A stretch of 64,000 nucleotides of DNA from positions 8,308,001 to 8,372,000 of the forward strand of contig NZ_CP107772.1 of NCBI RefSeq assembly GCF_036345155.1, in the 5' to 3' direction. The notes beneath the pieces are model-generated. The model did no database searches and was not told the DNA's origin. It was given only the letters and a program-made list of their open reading frames with translations. Source of the DNA: Streptomyces sp. NBC_00582. GTDB lineage: Bacteria > Actinomycetota > Actinomycetes > Streptomycetales > Streptomycetaceae. Position numbers and translations under genes: made by a program. Positions 8,408-17,892 of this stretch are shown here, piece by piece (the stretch's first letter is position 1; every line of letters begins with the position of its first letter).

Positions 8408-10216
8408 ATGTCTTCCGACACCCTTGCCCCCATCCCCGCCGCCCCGGGCCACAGACACTCCCTCGTGATCGTGGGGGCCGGGCCGCGGGGGACCGGTCTG
8501 ATCGAACGCATCGCGGCCAACGCGCCCGAGCTGTACGCCGGTCAGGGCCTCGACATCCATCTCGTCGACCCGCATCCGCCGGGCGCCGGACGGATCTGGC
8601 GGGCCGCCCAGTCGCCGCTGCTGTGGATGAACTCGCACGCCGAGGACGTCACCATGTTCACCGACGAGACGGTGGTCATGGACGGGCCGGTGCGGCCGGG
8701 GCCCACCCTGCACGAGTGGGCCGGTGTCGACGGGAGGCTCTTCGCCGACCGGCAGCTCCAGGGCGCCTATCTGAGCTGGGTGCACGAACAGGCCGTCGCC
8801 GCCCTCCCGGAGGAGATCACCGTCCACCGTCATCCCCGGCGCGCGCTGCGGGTGAGCGGTCCGCGCGACGGGCGTCAGCAGGTCTGGCTCGAGGGGCGGC
8901 CCCAGCCGCTGGCCGCCGACCTCGTCGTCCTCGCGCTCGGCCACCTCGACGCCGAACTCGACGACGAACAAAAGGAGTTGGCCGCGTACGCCCGCGAGCA
9001 CGGGCTCACCCATCTGCCGCCCGACTTCACCGCCGACAGCGACCTGTCCGCGCTCGGACCCGGTGAACCCGTCCTCGTGCGCGGCTTCGGGCTGGCCTTC
9101 GTCGACCTGATGGTGCTGCTCACCGAAGGGCGCGGCGGACGGTACGAGGGGGGCGAGGGGGACACCTATGTGCCCTCGGGGCGGGAGCCGGTCCTGTACG
9201 TCGGGTCGCGGCGCGGAGTGCCGTACCACTCGAAGATCGGCTACGACTGGACCGGCGAACGGCCCCCGCTGCCCCGGTTCCTCGGGCCCGCCGAGACCGA
9301 CGAACTCCTCGCGCGCCCCGGCGGGTTCGACTTCCGCCGGGACGTGTGGCCGCTGGTGGAGAAGGAGCTGGGCTTCGCCCACTACCACCGGCTGTTCACC
9401 ACCCATCCCGAGCGGACCGCGATCGCCTGGACGGACTTCGAGGAGAAGTACGCGGTCGCCGCGGGCGAGGCCGAACGGGAGGCCCTCGTCGCCTCCGCCG
9501 TGCCCGACCCCGCCGACCGGCTCGACCTCGCCGTGCTCGACCGGCCGCTGGACGGGCTGCGGTACGCCTCGCACGAGGAGTTCCAGGACGGTCTGCGACG
9601 GTACGTCGAGGACGATCTGGGCCGTCGTCACGATCCCTCGCACAGCGCCGACCTGTCCGTGTTCCTCGGGCTCCTCTCCGTCTACGGGCAGCTCGTGCGG
9701 CTCGGGGACATCGGCTCCTGGTGGCACGGGTTCTTCAGCTATCTCGCCTCCGGGCCGCCCGGCCCCCGGCTGCGGCAGCTGCTCGCGCTCTCCCGGGCGG
9801 GGGTGGTGAAGTTCGTCGGCGCCGACATGGCCGTACACGCCGAGGACGGGGCGTTCCGGGCGTCCAGCCCGACCGTGCCGGGGTACTCCGTGCGGGCACG
9901 GGCCCTGGTGGAGGCCCGGCTGCCCGAGCCGACGCTGCGGCGCGCCCTCGATCCGCTGCTGCGCGCCCTGCACGCCGAGGGCGCCGGGGAGACGGCCGAC
10001 GGACTGCTGCGGGTGGACCGGGTCGACGGGCGGGTCCTGGACCGGGCCGGCCGGCCGCACCCGCGGCGCTTCGCGCTCGGCCCGCACACCGACGGACGCA
10101 CCCCCGGCGCCTTCACCCGCCCCCGCACCGGCGGTCCCGCGTTCCGGCAGAACGACGCCACCGCGCGCGCCGCCTTGGTGTTCCTGCGGGACCTCGGCGC
10201 CGACGCCGCCGCATGA
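8408..10216 (+). CDS. FAD/NAD(P)-binding oxidoreductase
   Basis: A 602-residue flavoprotein-type protein of the FAD/NAD(P)-binding domain group (PF13454-like). The dinucleotide fold is near the N-terminus (SLVIVGAGPRGTGLIERI, residues about 17-34). A second feature, LVVLALGHLD, near residue 180 is the usual strand before the second nucleotide contact. The rest is large, helical and acidic, with no cysteine pair of the disulfide reductase type. It heads an operon-like set with a tiny ORF, a luciferase-like flavin oxidoreductase and a DUF1684 gene, which suggests a flavin-linked oxidation system. The start is ATG 8408 after CGGAG. The substrate is unknown. Relatives have sometimes been labelled adenylate cyclase, for which I see no basis. 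Confidence 0.75.
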   Translation: MSSDTLAPIPAAPGHRHSLVIVGAGPRGTGLIERIAANAPELYAGQGLDIHLVDPHPPGAGRIWRAAQSPLLWMNSHAEDVTMFTDETVVMDGPVRPGPTLHEWAGVDGRLFADRQLQGAYLSWVHEQAVAALPEEITVHRHPRRALRVSGPRDGRQQVWLEGRPQPLAADLVVLALGHLDAELDDEQKELAAYAREHGLTHLPPDFTADSDLSALGPGEPVLVRGFGLAFVDLMVLLTEGRGGRYEGGEGDTYVPSGREPVLYVGSRRGVPYHSKIGYDWTGERPPLPRFLGPAETDELLARPGGFDFRRDVWPLVEKELGFAHYHRLFTTHPERTAIAWTDFEEKYAVAAGEAEREALVASAVPDPADRLDLAVLDRPLDGLRYASHEEFQDGLRRYVEDDLGRRHDPSHSADLSVFLGLLSVYGQLVRLGDIGSWWHGFFSYLASGPPGPRLRQLLALSRAGVVKFVGADMAVHAEDGAFRASSPTVPGYSVRARALVEARLPEPTLRRALDPLLRALHAEGAGETADGLLRVDRVDGRVLDRAGRPHPRRFALGPHTDGRTPGAFTRPRTGGPAFRQNDATARAALVFLRDLGADAAA

Positions 10217-10248
10217 GCCCCCTCCGGACCAGCAAAGGAATGCTCACG

Positions 10249-10323
10249 ATGACCGTCCTGGTCGACATCAGGTCCGTGCACCGGGGCCCCGGCCCGAAGC
10301 CGCTGCCGTCGAAGGTGCGGTGA
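10249..10323 (+). CDS. Tiny ORF (24 aa) inside the oxidoreductase operon
   Basis: Between the flavoprotein and LLM genes there is a 24-codon frame, MTVLVDIRSVHRG then PGPKPLPSKVR, starting at ATG 10249 with AAAGGA about 9 bases upstream and ending 3 bp before the next ATG. An earlier in-frame ATG is at 10240. It has good ribosome spacing and its stop is placed so translation could couple to the next gene. It could be a coupling leader, a small peptide, or the remnant of a longer protein. It contains no Cys, so it is not the usual cysteine-sensing leader peptide. Confidence 0.35.
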   Translation: MTVLVDIRSVHRGPGPKPLPSKVR

Positions 10324-10326
10324 GCC

Positions 10327-11175
10327 ATGGGACTGCTGCATCTGGCCGCCGCCGTCGACCTGCCGGGCGTGGACGGGGCCGCCCCCCACGTGGAGCTGGC
10401 CCGGCTCGCCGAGCGCGGCGGGCTGGACTTCGTGACGCTGGACGACGCCCCCGGCCGGCCCGGGTTCGACGCGTCGGCCGTGCTCACCCGGATGGCGGCG
10501 GCCACACGCCGCGTCGGACTGGTGGCCGCGCTCGGCGAACCCCGGGCCGGGGCCGCGGTCGCCACGCTCGACCGTGCCGCCCGGGGCCGGGCCGGCCTGC
10601 GGATCGACGCACCCTCGGGTGAGGCCCTGTCAGAGGCCCTCCTGCCCGGCCGTCCCGTACGGGTCGTCGACGCCACCGAGCCGGCCGCGCGCCCCGCCGC
10701 CGCCCGGTACGCCGATGTGGCCCTGGTCCGGGTGGCGGGTCCCGCGCAGGCCGGAGCCGTACGCGGCGAACTGCGCGCCGAGGCCGTCGCGGGCGGCCGG
10801 GACCCTGACTCCCTCAGGGTGCTGGTGAGTCTGCTCGTCGACCTCGGGGACGGCGAGCACGCCGCCGAGCGGGGGCACGGCGGGGGCGGCCCCCGGCAGA
10901 CCGGCCGGGGCCCGCTCTACCGCGGCGGCCCCGTCGACCTCGCCGAGCTGATCGCCTCCTGGCACCAGGACGACACCGCCGACGGCTTCCACCTCGTCCC
11001 CGTGGAACCCCACCGCGACCTGGAACGCCTGGTCAACGGGACGGTCTCGCTGCTCCAGCACCGCGGTCTGTTCCGCACCTTCTACCCGGGCGGCACCCTG
11101 CGCGAGCACCTGGGCCTCACCCGGCCCGCCCCTCAGTACGCACCGACAGCACGAACCGAAAGGCTGACCCGATGA
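10327..11175 (+). CDS. LLM-class (luciferase-like) flavin oxidoreductase, short form
   Basis: A 282-residue protein with the beginning of a luciferase-like TIM barrel (LARLAERGGLDFVTLDDAPGRP, then LTRMAAATRRVGLV). The C-terminal part (GGPVDLAELIASWHQDDTADGFHL, then a final ...FRTFYPGGTLREHLGL) is typical of the NtaA/SnaA/DszA monooxygenase branch. Family members in this branch are usually over 400 residues, so the middle of the barrel is compressed here, with an alanine/arginine-rich stretch. It may have lost some loops or may act with the flavoprotein encoded upstream. Its stop overlaps the DUF1684 start by 4 bp (ATGA), so the two are translationally coupled. Confidence 0.75.
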   Translation: MGLLHLAAAVDLPGVDGAAPHVELARLAERGGLDFVTLDDAPGRPGFDASAVLTRMAAATRRVGLVAALGEPRAGAAVATLDRAARGRAGLRIDAPSGEALSEALLPGRPVRVVDATEPAARPAAARYADVALVRVAGPAQAGAVRGELRAEAVAGGRDPDSLRVLVSLLVDLGDGEHAAERGHGGGGPRQTGRGPLYRGGPVDLAELIASWHQDDTADGFHLVPVEPHRDLERLVNGTVSLLQHRGLFRTFYPGGTLREHLGLTRPAPQYAPTARTERLTR

Positions 11176-11954
11176 CGACGGACGCGGCAGACCTCTGGAA
11201 GCAGTGGCACGCACACCGCCTGGACACGCTCACGGAGCCCTACGGCCCGCTCGCCCTCACCGGCACCCACTGGCTGGAGGACTTTCCGGACGGTCGACTT
11301 CCGGACATCCCGGGGGTCTGGGTGGCGGAAGAGGACGGCGTGCTGCTCACGGCGGCCGAGACCGACGGGCTCACCCTGGACGGACGGCCGTTCGGCGGAA
11401 CGGTACGGCTCGGCGCCGACCCCGGGGCGGTCGACACCGCCCGCGTCGCGCACGGGCGGCGACGGCTGGTCGTGCTGGTACGGGAAGGGGTCTGGGGGGT
11501 ACGCGACTTCGACCCCGGGGCCGACGCCCGGCGCCTGTTCCGGGGCGTGGAGGCCACCCCGTACGGGGCGCGCTGGTCGGTGCCGGGGCGCTTCACGCCG
11601 TACGGCGAGCACCGGACCGTCCGGGTCCCGAACGCCGACGGGCGGGAACGCGGCCTCGGCCTCGGCGGGGAACTGACGTTCGCTCTCGACGGGCAGGAGC
11701 ACACGCTCCAGGTGTCCGTGCAGGGTGACGGCTCGCTGTGGGCGGTGTTCGCCGACTCCACGAGCGGGGTGAGCAGCCACCGGTTCCGGTTCCTCCACCC
11801 GGGTGCCCCCGACGAGCAGGGGCGCACCACGGTGGACTTCAACCGGGCCGTACTGCCTCCGTGTGCATTCGCCGACGCTTTCATCTGCCCCTTCCCGCCA
11901 CCGGGGAACACTCTCGGCGTGGAGATCGAGGCAGGGGAGCGCAACCTGGTCTGA
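11172..11954 (+). CDS. DUF1684 domain protein
   Basis: A 260-residue DUF1684 protein, recognisable by the C-terminal signature: DSTSG near residue 195, then RFLHPG, TVDFNRAVLPPCAF with the conserved Asp-Phe-Asn and Cys, CPFPPPGN, and a terminal IEAGERNL. The N-terminal half begins with an HWLEDFPDGRLP-type segment. There is no signal peptide. The biochemical role of DUF1684 is not established. Overlapping translation with the LLM gene points to the same pathway. About 227 bp separate it from the secreted protease gene. Confidence 0.85.
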   Translation: MTTDAADLWKQWHAHRLDTLTEPYGPLALTGTHWLEDFPDGRLPDIPGVWVAEEDGVLLTAAETDGLTLDGRPFGGTVRLGADPGAVDTARVAHGRRRLVVLVREGVWGVRDFDPGADARRLFRGVEATPYGARWSVPGRFTPYGEHRTVRVPNADGRERGLGLGGELTFALDGQEHTLQVSVQGDGSLWAVFADSTSGVSSHRFRFLHPGAPDEQGRTTVDFNRAVLPPCAFADAFICPFPPPGNTLGVEIEAGERNLV

Positions 11955-12181
11955 GCTGGGACAAGAGACCTCCAAGAGGGCTCAACTCACGCAGTTCGTT
12001 CAAGGTCTGACGGCCGAAAGGCGCCCTTGCGCCGACCGGCCGTTCGGCCGAATACTCCCCCTCAGCGCTTGTCAGGGTCACGGCGTGTCCGGAATCCGGG
12101 CGAACGTCTGATCCTGGCTGCGCCTCACGGGCCCCGACCCCACACGACGGGCCCCCGACTTCCCCTGGGAGGGAACGAAAC

Positions 12182-13087
12182 GTGAGGATCAAGCGCACCA
12201 CCCCCACCACCCGCGGCATCTCGAGACGGAGCCGGCTGATCGCCGTCACCACCGGACTCGTGGCCGCGGCGGCCATCGCGATCCCCCACGCGAGCGCGGC
12301 CGACAGCGCCACCTTCAGCTCCGCCCAGCTCAAGAGCGCCGGCGCCTCGGTGCTCCAGGCGGACGTCCCGGGCACCGCCTGGGCCGTCGACAGCAAGACC
12401 AACCGCCTGCTCGTCACCGTCGACAGCACCGTGTCCGACGCCGAGATCGCGAAGATCAAGGAGGCCGCGGGCAGCAACGCCGGCGCCCTGACGATCAAGC
12501 ACACGCCCGGCAAGTTCAACAAGCTCATCGCGGGCGGCGACGCCATCTACGGCGGCGGCTACCGCTGCTCGCTCGGCTTCAACGTGGTCAGCGGCAGCAC
12601 CTACTACTTCCTGACCGCCGGTCACTGCGGCGAGGTCGCGTCGACCTGGTACTCCAACTCCGGGCAGTCGACCGTGCTGGGCACGAACGTCAGCTACAGC
12701 TTCCCGACCAACGACTACGCGCTGGTCCGCTACACCAACAGCTCGGTCACCAAGTCCGGCACCGCGGGCAACACGGACATCACCAGCTCGGGCACGCCCA
12801 GCGTCGGCACCACGGTCTACCGTGACGGCTCGACGACCGGCATCCACAGCGGCCGGGTCACCGCGCTGAACGCCACCGTCAACTACGGCGGCGGCGACAT
12901 CGTCTACGGCATGATCCAGACCAACGTCTGCGCCGAGGGCGGCGACTCCGGTGGCCCGCTGTACTCCACCAGCGGCATCGCCTACGGTCTGACCTCCGGC
13001 GGCAGCGGCAACTGCACCTCCGGCGGCACGACCTTCTTCCAGCCGGTGGCGGAGGCCCTGAGCGCGTACGGCGTCAGCGTCTTCTAG
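12182..13087 (+). CDS. Secreted S1 serine protease, streptogrisin type
   Basis: A 301-residue secreted chymotrypsin-like protease of the streptogrisin / alpha-lytic group. A signal peptide (Arg-rich start, then [15 protein letters not shown], cleavage near SAADSA) is followed by a short prodomain and the mature enzyme from about [11 protein letters not shown]. The catalytic triad is visible: His148 in LTAGHCG, Asp178 in NDYALVRY and Ser256 in GGDSGGPLY. The start is GTG 12182 with GGGAGGGAAC upstream. Prodomain length is that of the streptogrisin A/B type. A strong hairpin follows the stop. A truncated relative of the 3' part of this gene lies at 14102. Confidence 0.93.
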   Translation: MRIKRTTPTTRGISRRSRLIAVTTGLVAAAAIAIPHASAADSATFSSAQLKSAGASVLQADVPGTAWAVDSKTNRLLVTVDSTVSDAEIAKIKEAAGSNAGALTIKHTPGKFNKLIAGGDAIYGGGYRCSLGFNVVSGSTYYFLTAGHCGEVASTWYSNSGQSTVLGTNVSYSFPTNDYALVRYTNSSVTKSGTAGNTDITSSGTPSVGTTVYRDGSTTGIHSGRVTALNATVNYGGGDIVYGMIQTNVCAEGGDSGGPLYSTSGIAYGLTSGGSGNCTSGGTTFFQPVAEALSAYGVSVF

Positions 13088-13134
13088 TACACCCGGTACA
13101 TCCGGTACGTCGTCTCCGAGGCACCGTTCGACGG

Positions 13135-13164
13135 GCCCCCGCACGTGAACCGCCGTGCGGGGGC
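13135..13164 (+). terminator. Hairpin terminator after the serine protease
   Basis: GCCCCCGCAC (13135-13144) and GTGCGGGGGC (13155-13164) form a perfect 10-bp stem with a 10-base loop, followed by TCCCTCTT. It is placed 48 bp after the protease stop. Confidence 0.75.
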
Positions 13165-13241
13165 TCCCTCTTGCAGGGGGACGGGGTTACCGTCGTAGGA
13201 CGGGACATGGACGGAAGTGCTTCGGACCCCTGGGGGCCGGC

Positions 13242-14101
<860 letters not shown>

Positions 14102-14105
<4 letters not shown>

Positions 14106-14262
14106 GGGTGACCCGCGGCGGCTCCACCACCCGGGTCCACTCCGGCACGGGCACCGGTCTGGACGCGACCGTGAACAAAGGCAACGGCGACATCGTCGAC
14201 GGTCTGATCCGGACCGACGTCTGCGCCGAGCCCGGCGACAGCGGCGGCTCCCTCGTGGGTGT
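14102..14262 (+). pseudogene. Fragment of a streptogrisin-type serine protease
   Basis: The translation contains [38 protein letters not shown]. This aligns with the intact protease upstream ([38 protein letters not shown]). Everything N-terminal, including the His and Asp of the triad, is absent, and similarity stops about five residues after the active-site Ser. It begins in the last codons of the slipin gene. I read it as a decayed partial copy, probably left by duplication or a deletion. Confidence 0.8.
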
Positions 14263-14284
14263 GTTTGCCCCCGTTTCCGCAGGT

Positions 14285-14321
14285 GACTCGGGCGTTCCCG
14301 CAGGTGGGGGACGCCCGAGTC
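14285..14321. terminator. Stem-loop between slipin region and dnaE2
   Basis: GACTCGGGCGT (14285-14295) pairs perfectly with ACGCCCGAGTC (14311-14321), giving an 11-bp stem and 15-base loop. There is no T-run, so termination would be of the T-less type common in Streptomyces. Confidence 0.55.
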
Positions 14322-14326
14322 GTCAT

Positions 14327-14340
14327 CGTACACACGTTCG
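14327..14340. promoter_or_regulatory. Candidate LexA (SOS) box for the dnaE2 operon
   Basis: CGTACACACGTTCG fits the actinobacterial LexA consensus CGAACRNRYGTTYG with one mismatch (T for A at position 3). It lies 70 bp before the dnaE2 start. DnaE2 and ImuB are SOS-induced in other actinobacteria, which supports the call. Confidence 0.65.
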
Positions 14341-14409
14341 GAATTTGGTCTATGGTGGGGGTGAGGGATTAGGGAACTGATGTTCGAAGAGTGATCGTGG
14401 GAGGTGCGT

Positions 14410-17400
14410 GTGCCAGGCTTCACGCATCTGCACACCGTCTCCGGGTTCTCCCTCCGTCACGGGGCCTCGCACCCGGAGCGGCTGGCCGAGCGCGCCTTTG
14501 AACGAGGCATGGACGCCCTCGCCCTCACCGACCGCGACACCCTGGCCGGCACGGTCCGCTTCGCCAAGGCCTGCGCGAAGGCGGGCGTGCGCCCGCTGTT
14601 CGGCGTGGACCTGGCGGTCGCCGGGCCCGTACGGCAGGACAGCGACGTACGACGGGAACGGCGCCGCACCCCGGTGCGCGGCGGTGCCTTCATCGACGAG
14701 TCGACCCCCCGCGTCACCTTCCTCGCCCGCGACGGCGCCCGGGGCTGGGCCGACCTGTGCCGGATCGTGACCGCCGCCCACGCCGACGGGGACCTCCCCG
14801 TGCTGCCCTGGACCGGCAACCACGGCGACGGCCTGACCGTCCTGCTCGGCCCCGCCTCCGACGTCGGCCGCGCCCTGGCCGCCGGCCGCCCGGACCGGGC
14901 CGCGAAGCTCCTCGCCCCCTGGCGTGAGGTGTACGGCGACGCCCTGCGCCTCGAGGCCGTCTGGCACGGCCGTGAAGGCACCGGACCGGGCTCCCTGCGG
15001 CTGGCCGCCCGCACCGTCGGCTTCGCCGCCGAGCAGCGGATCCGCCCCGTGCTCAGCAACGCCGTCCGCTACGCCGACCCCGGCCAGGGCCCGGTCGCCG
15101 ACGTCCTGGACGCCGCCCGCCGGCTCGTCCCCGTCGACCCCGCCAAGGAGCTCGACTCGGGCGAGGCCTGGCTGAAGGGCGCGGACGCCATGGCCGCGGC
15201 GGCCGAGCGGATCGTGGAGGCCGCGGGCTTCCGGCGGGACACCGCCCACCGGCTGCTGGAACAGACCCGGGCCGCGGCCGCCGCATGCCTGGTCGACCCC
15301 GAGGGCGACCTCGGCATGGGCACCGTCCACTTCCCCGAACCGCACCTCGTCGGCGCGGGCCGCCGCACCGCCCAGCGGGCGCTGGCCTCCCGGGCGGCGG
15401 CGGGCATGGTGCTCCACGGCTACGCCGACCGGCACGCCTACTGGGAGCGGATGCACCACGAGCTGGACATCATCGCCCACCACGGCTTCGCCTCCTACTT
15501 CCTCACCGTCGCCCAGGTGGTCGACGACGTACGGCGCATGGGCATCCGGGTCGCCGCGCGCGGCTCCGGCGCGGGCTCCCTCGTCAACCACCTCCTCGGC
15601 ATCGCGCACGCCGACCCGGTCGAGCACGGGCTGCTGATGGAGCGCTTCCTGTCGAAGGAACGGGTCGTACTGCCCGACATCGACATCGACGTGGAGTCCG
15701 CGCGCCGGCTGGAGGTCTACCGGGCGATCATCGGCCGGTTCGGCGCCGAGCGGGTCGCGACGGTCGCGATGCCGGAGACGTACCGGGTCCGGCACGCCGT
15801 CCGGGACGTCGGCGCGGCCCTGTCCATGGACCCCGCCGACATCGACCGGATCGCCAAGTCCTTCCCGCACATCCGGGCGCGGGACGCCCGCGCGGCGCTG
15901 GAGGAGCTGCCCGAGCTGAAGGCGCTGGCGGCGGAGAAGGAGCGGTACGGAAAGCTGTGGGAGCTGGTCGAGGCCCTCGACGCCCTCCCGCGCGGGATCG
16001 CCATGCACCCGTGCGGGGTCCTCCTCTCCGACGCCTCCCTGCTCTCCCGCACGCCGGTCGTGCCGACCAGCGGCGAGGGGTTCCCCATGGCGCAGTTCGA
16101 CAAGGACGACGTGGAGGACCTCGGGCTGCTCAAGCTGGACGTGCTGGGCGTGCGGATGCAGTCGGCGATGGCGCACGCGGTGGCCGAGGTGGAGCGGGCG
16201 ACGGGGGAGCGGATCGACCTGGACGCGGTGGCGCCGGGCGACCCCTCGACGTACCGGCTCATCCGCTCGACCGAGACGCTGGGCTGCTTCCAGATCGAGT
16301 CGCCGGGCCAGCGCGACCTGGTCGGGCGGCTCCAGCCGGCCACGTTCCACGACCTGGTCGTCGACATCTCGCTGTTCCGGCCCGGACCGGTCGCCGCCGA
16401 CATGGTGCGGCCGTTCATCGAGGCGCGGCACGGGCGGGCGCCCGTCCGTTGTCCGCACCCCGATCTGGAGGAGCCGCTGCGGGGGACGTACGGGGTCGTC
16501 GTCTTCCACGAGCAGATCATCGACATCGTCGCGATCATGACCGGCTGCGGGCGGGGTGAGGCGGACCGGGTGCGGCGCGGGCTGTCCGACCCGGAGTCGC
16601 AGGGGCGGATCAAGGTGTGGTTCGCCCAGCACGCGACGGCGAACGGCTATGACGCGGAAACGATTCGGCGTACCTGGGAGATCGTCGAGGCCTTCGGCTC
16701 CTACGGCTTCTGCAAGGCGCACGCGGTCGCCTTCGCCGTCCCGACCTACCAGTCGGCGTGGCTGAAGGCCCACCATCCCGCCGCCTTCTACGCCGGGCTG
16801 CTCACGCACGACCCCGGGATGTACCCGAAGCGGCTGCTGCTGGCGGACGCGCGGCGGCGCGGGGTGCCGATCCTGCCGCTGGACGTGAACCGGTCGGGTG
16901 TCGCACACCGTATCGAACTGGTGTCTGAATCCCCTGGTGCGCAAGGACGTTGGGGGCTGCGGCTGGCCCTCTCCGACGTGCACGGCATCAGCGAGGCCGA
17001 GGCGGCACGGGTCGCGGACGGACAGCCGTACGCCTCACTCCTCGACTTCTGGGAACGGGCCCGCCCCAGTCGCCCGCTCGCCGGACGGCTCGCCCAGGTG
17101 GGCGCGTTGGACGAGTTCGGCGCCAACCGCCGCGATCTGCAACTGCACCTGGCCGAGCTGCACCGCGGTGCCCGGGGCGCGGGCGGCGGTCAACTCCCCC
17201 TGGCGGGCGGACGGAAGACCGCTCCCGCCGGGCTGCCGGACCTGTCCCCGGCCGAGCGGCTCAGCGCCGAGCTGGGCGTACTGTCCATGGACGCCTCCCA
17301 GCATCTGATGGACGATCACCGGACCTTCCTCGACGAGCTGGGCGTGGTCCCGGCGCGACGGCTGCGGGAGGCGCGGCACGGGGAGACCGTGCTGGTCGCG

Positions 17401-17892
17401 GGCGCCAAGGCGGCCACCCAGACCCCGCCGATCCGGTCCGGCAAGCGGGTCATCTTCACCACCCTGGACGACGGCACGGGCCTGGTCGACCTCGCCTTCT
17501 TCGACGACTCCCACGACGCCTGCGCGCACACCGTCTTCCACTCCTGGCTGCTGCTGGTGCGCGGGGTGGTGCAGCGGCGCGGCCCGCGCAGCCTGAGCGT
17601 GGTGGGCTCCGCCGCCTGGAACCTCGCCGAGCTGGTCGACCTGCGCGCCGAGGGCGGGCTGGACGAGGTGGCGGCACGGCTCGCGGAGCCGGCGGCGGGG
17701 GAGGGGGAGGAACCGGACGGGGCGGGTGATGCGCGAGGGTCCGGCGATTCGACAGGGGGCAGGCGAATCCATCTGCCCACCGGATACGAACTCCATCCAT
17801 GGGCCGATCTGCGGCCCGCGGGACAAGAGGCCTCTCAAGGGCCTGCGACGGTACGGAAGTTGTGGCACCAGAGTCCGGGGAGTGCGGGATGA
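14410..17892 (+). CDS. dnaE2: Error-prone DNA polymerase DnaE2 (ImuC type)
   Basis: A 1160-residue C-family DNA polymerase III alpha subunit of the DnaE2/ImuC class, used in translesion synthesis and damage-induced mutagenesis. The order is: N-terminal PHP domain (FTHLHTVSGFSLRHG, ALTDRDTLAGTVRF), polymerase palm and thumb with catalytic aspartates in VLPDIDIDVES and LLKLDVLGV, finger domain (FVFHEQ-type QIIDIVAIMTG), a helix-hairpin-helix area, and a C-terminal OB fold. It lacks the long beta- and tau-binding C-terminus of the replicative DnaE1. GTG 14410 is preferred because GGGAGG at 14399-14404 overlaps the alternative GTG at 14404. The stop overlaps the next gene by 4 bp. A LexA-box candidate lies upstream. 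Confidence 0.92.
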   Translation: MPGFTHLHTVSGFSLRHGASHPERLAERAFERGMDALALTDRDTLAGTVRFAKACAKAGVRPLFGVDLAVAGPVRQDSDVRRERRRTPVRGGAFIDESTPRVTFLARDGARGWADLCRIVTAAHADGDLPVLPWTGNHGDGLTVLLGPASDVGRALAAGRPDRAAKLLAPWREVYGDALRLEAVWHGREGTGPGSLRLAARTVGFAAEQRIRPVLSNAVRYADPGQGPVADVLDAARRLVPVDPAKELDSGEAWLKGADAMAAAAERIVEAAGFRRDTAHRLLEQTRAAAAACLVDPEGDLGMGTVHFPEPHLVGAGRRTAQRALASRAAAGMVLHGYADRHAYWERMHHELDIIAHHGFASYFLTVAQVVDDVRRMGIRVAARGSGAGSLVNHLLGIAHADPVEHGLLMERFLSKERVVLPDIDIDVESARRLEVYRAIIGRFGAERVATVAMPETYRVRHAVRDVGAALSMDPADIDRIAKSFPHIRARDARAALEELPELKALAAEKERYGKLWELVEALDALPRGIAMHPCGVLLSDASLLSRTPVVPTSGEGFPMAQFDKDDVEDLGLLKLDVLGVRMQSAMAHAVAEVERATGERIDLDAVAPGDPSTYRLIRSTETLGCFQIESPGQRDLVGRLQPATFHDLVVDISLFRPGPVAADMVRPFIEARHGRAPVRCPHPDLEEPLRGTYGVVVFHEQIIDIVAIMTGCGRGEADRVRRGLSDPESQGRIKVWFAQHATANGYDAETIRRTWEIVEAFGSYGFCKAHAVAFAVPTYQSAWLKAHHPAAFYAGLLTHDPGMYPKRLLLADARRRGVPILPLDVNRSGVAHRIELVSESPGAQGRWGLRLALSDVHGISEAEAARVADGQPYASLLDFWERARPSRPLAGRLAQVGALDEFGANRRDLQLHLAELHRGARGAGGGQLPLAGGRKTAPAGLPDLSPAERLSAELGVLSMDASQHLMDDHRTFLDELGVVPARRLREARHGETVLVAGAKAATQTPPIRSGKRVIFTTLDDGTGLVDLAFFDDSHDACAHTVFHSWLLLVRGVVQRRGPRSLSVVGSAAWNLAELVDLRAEGGLDEVAARLAEPAAGEGEEPDGAGDARGSGDSTGGRRIHLPTGYELHPWADLRPAGQEASQGPATVRKLWHQSPGSAG

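Noticed and set aside
10249..10323. Cysteine-sensing leader peptide or RiPP precursor for the tiny ORF
   Set aside because: It has no Cys run and no neighbouring RiPP enzymes; only a weak small-ORF call is kept.
14404..14409. Upstream GTG 14404 as dnaE2 start
   Set aside because: It overlaps the GGGAGG ribosome site; GTG 14410 has normal spacing.
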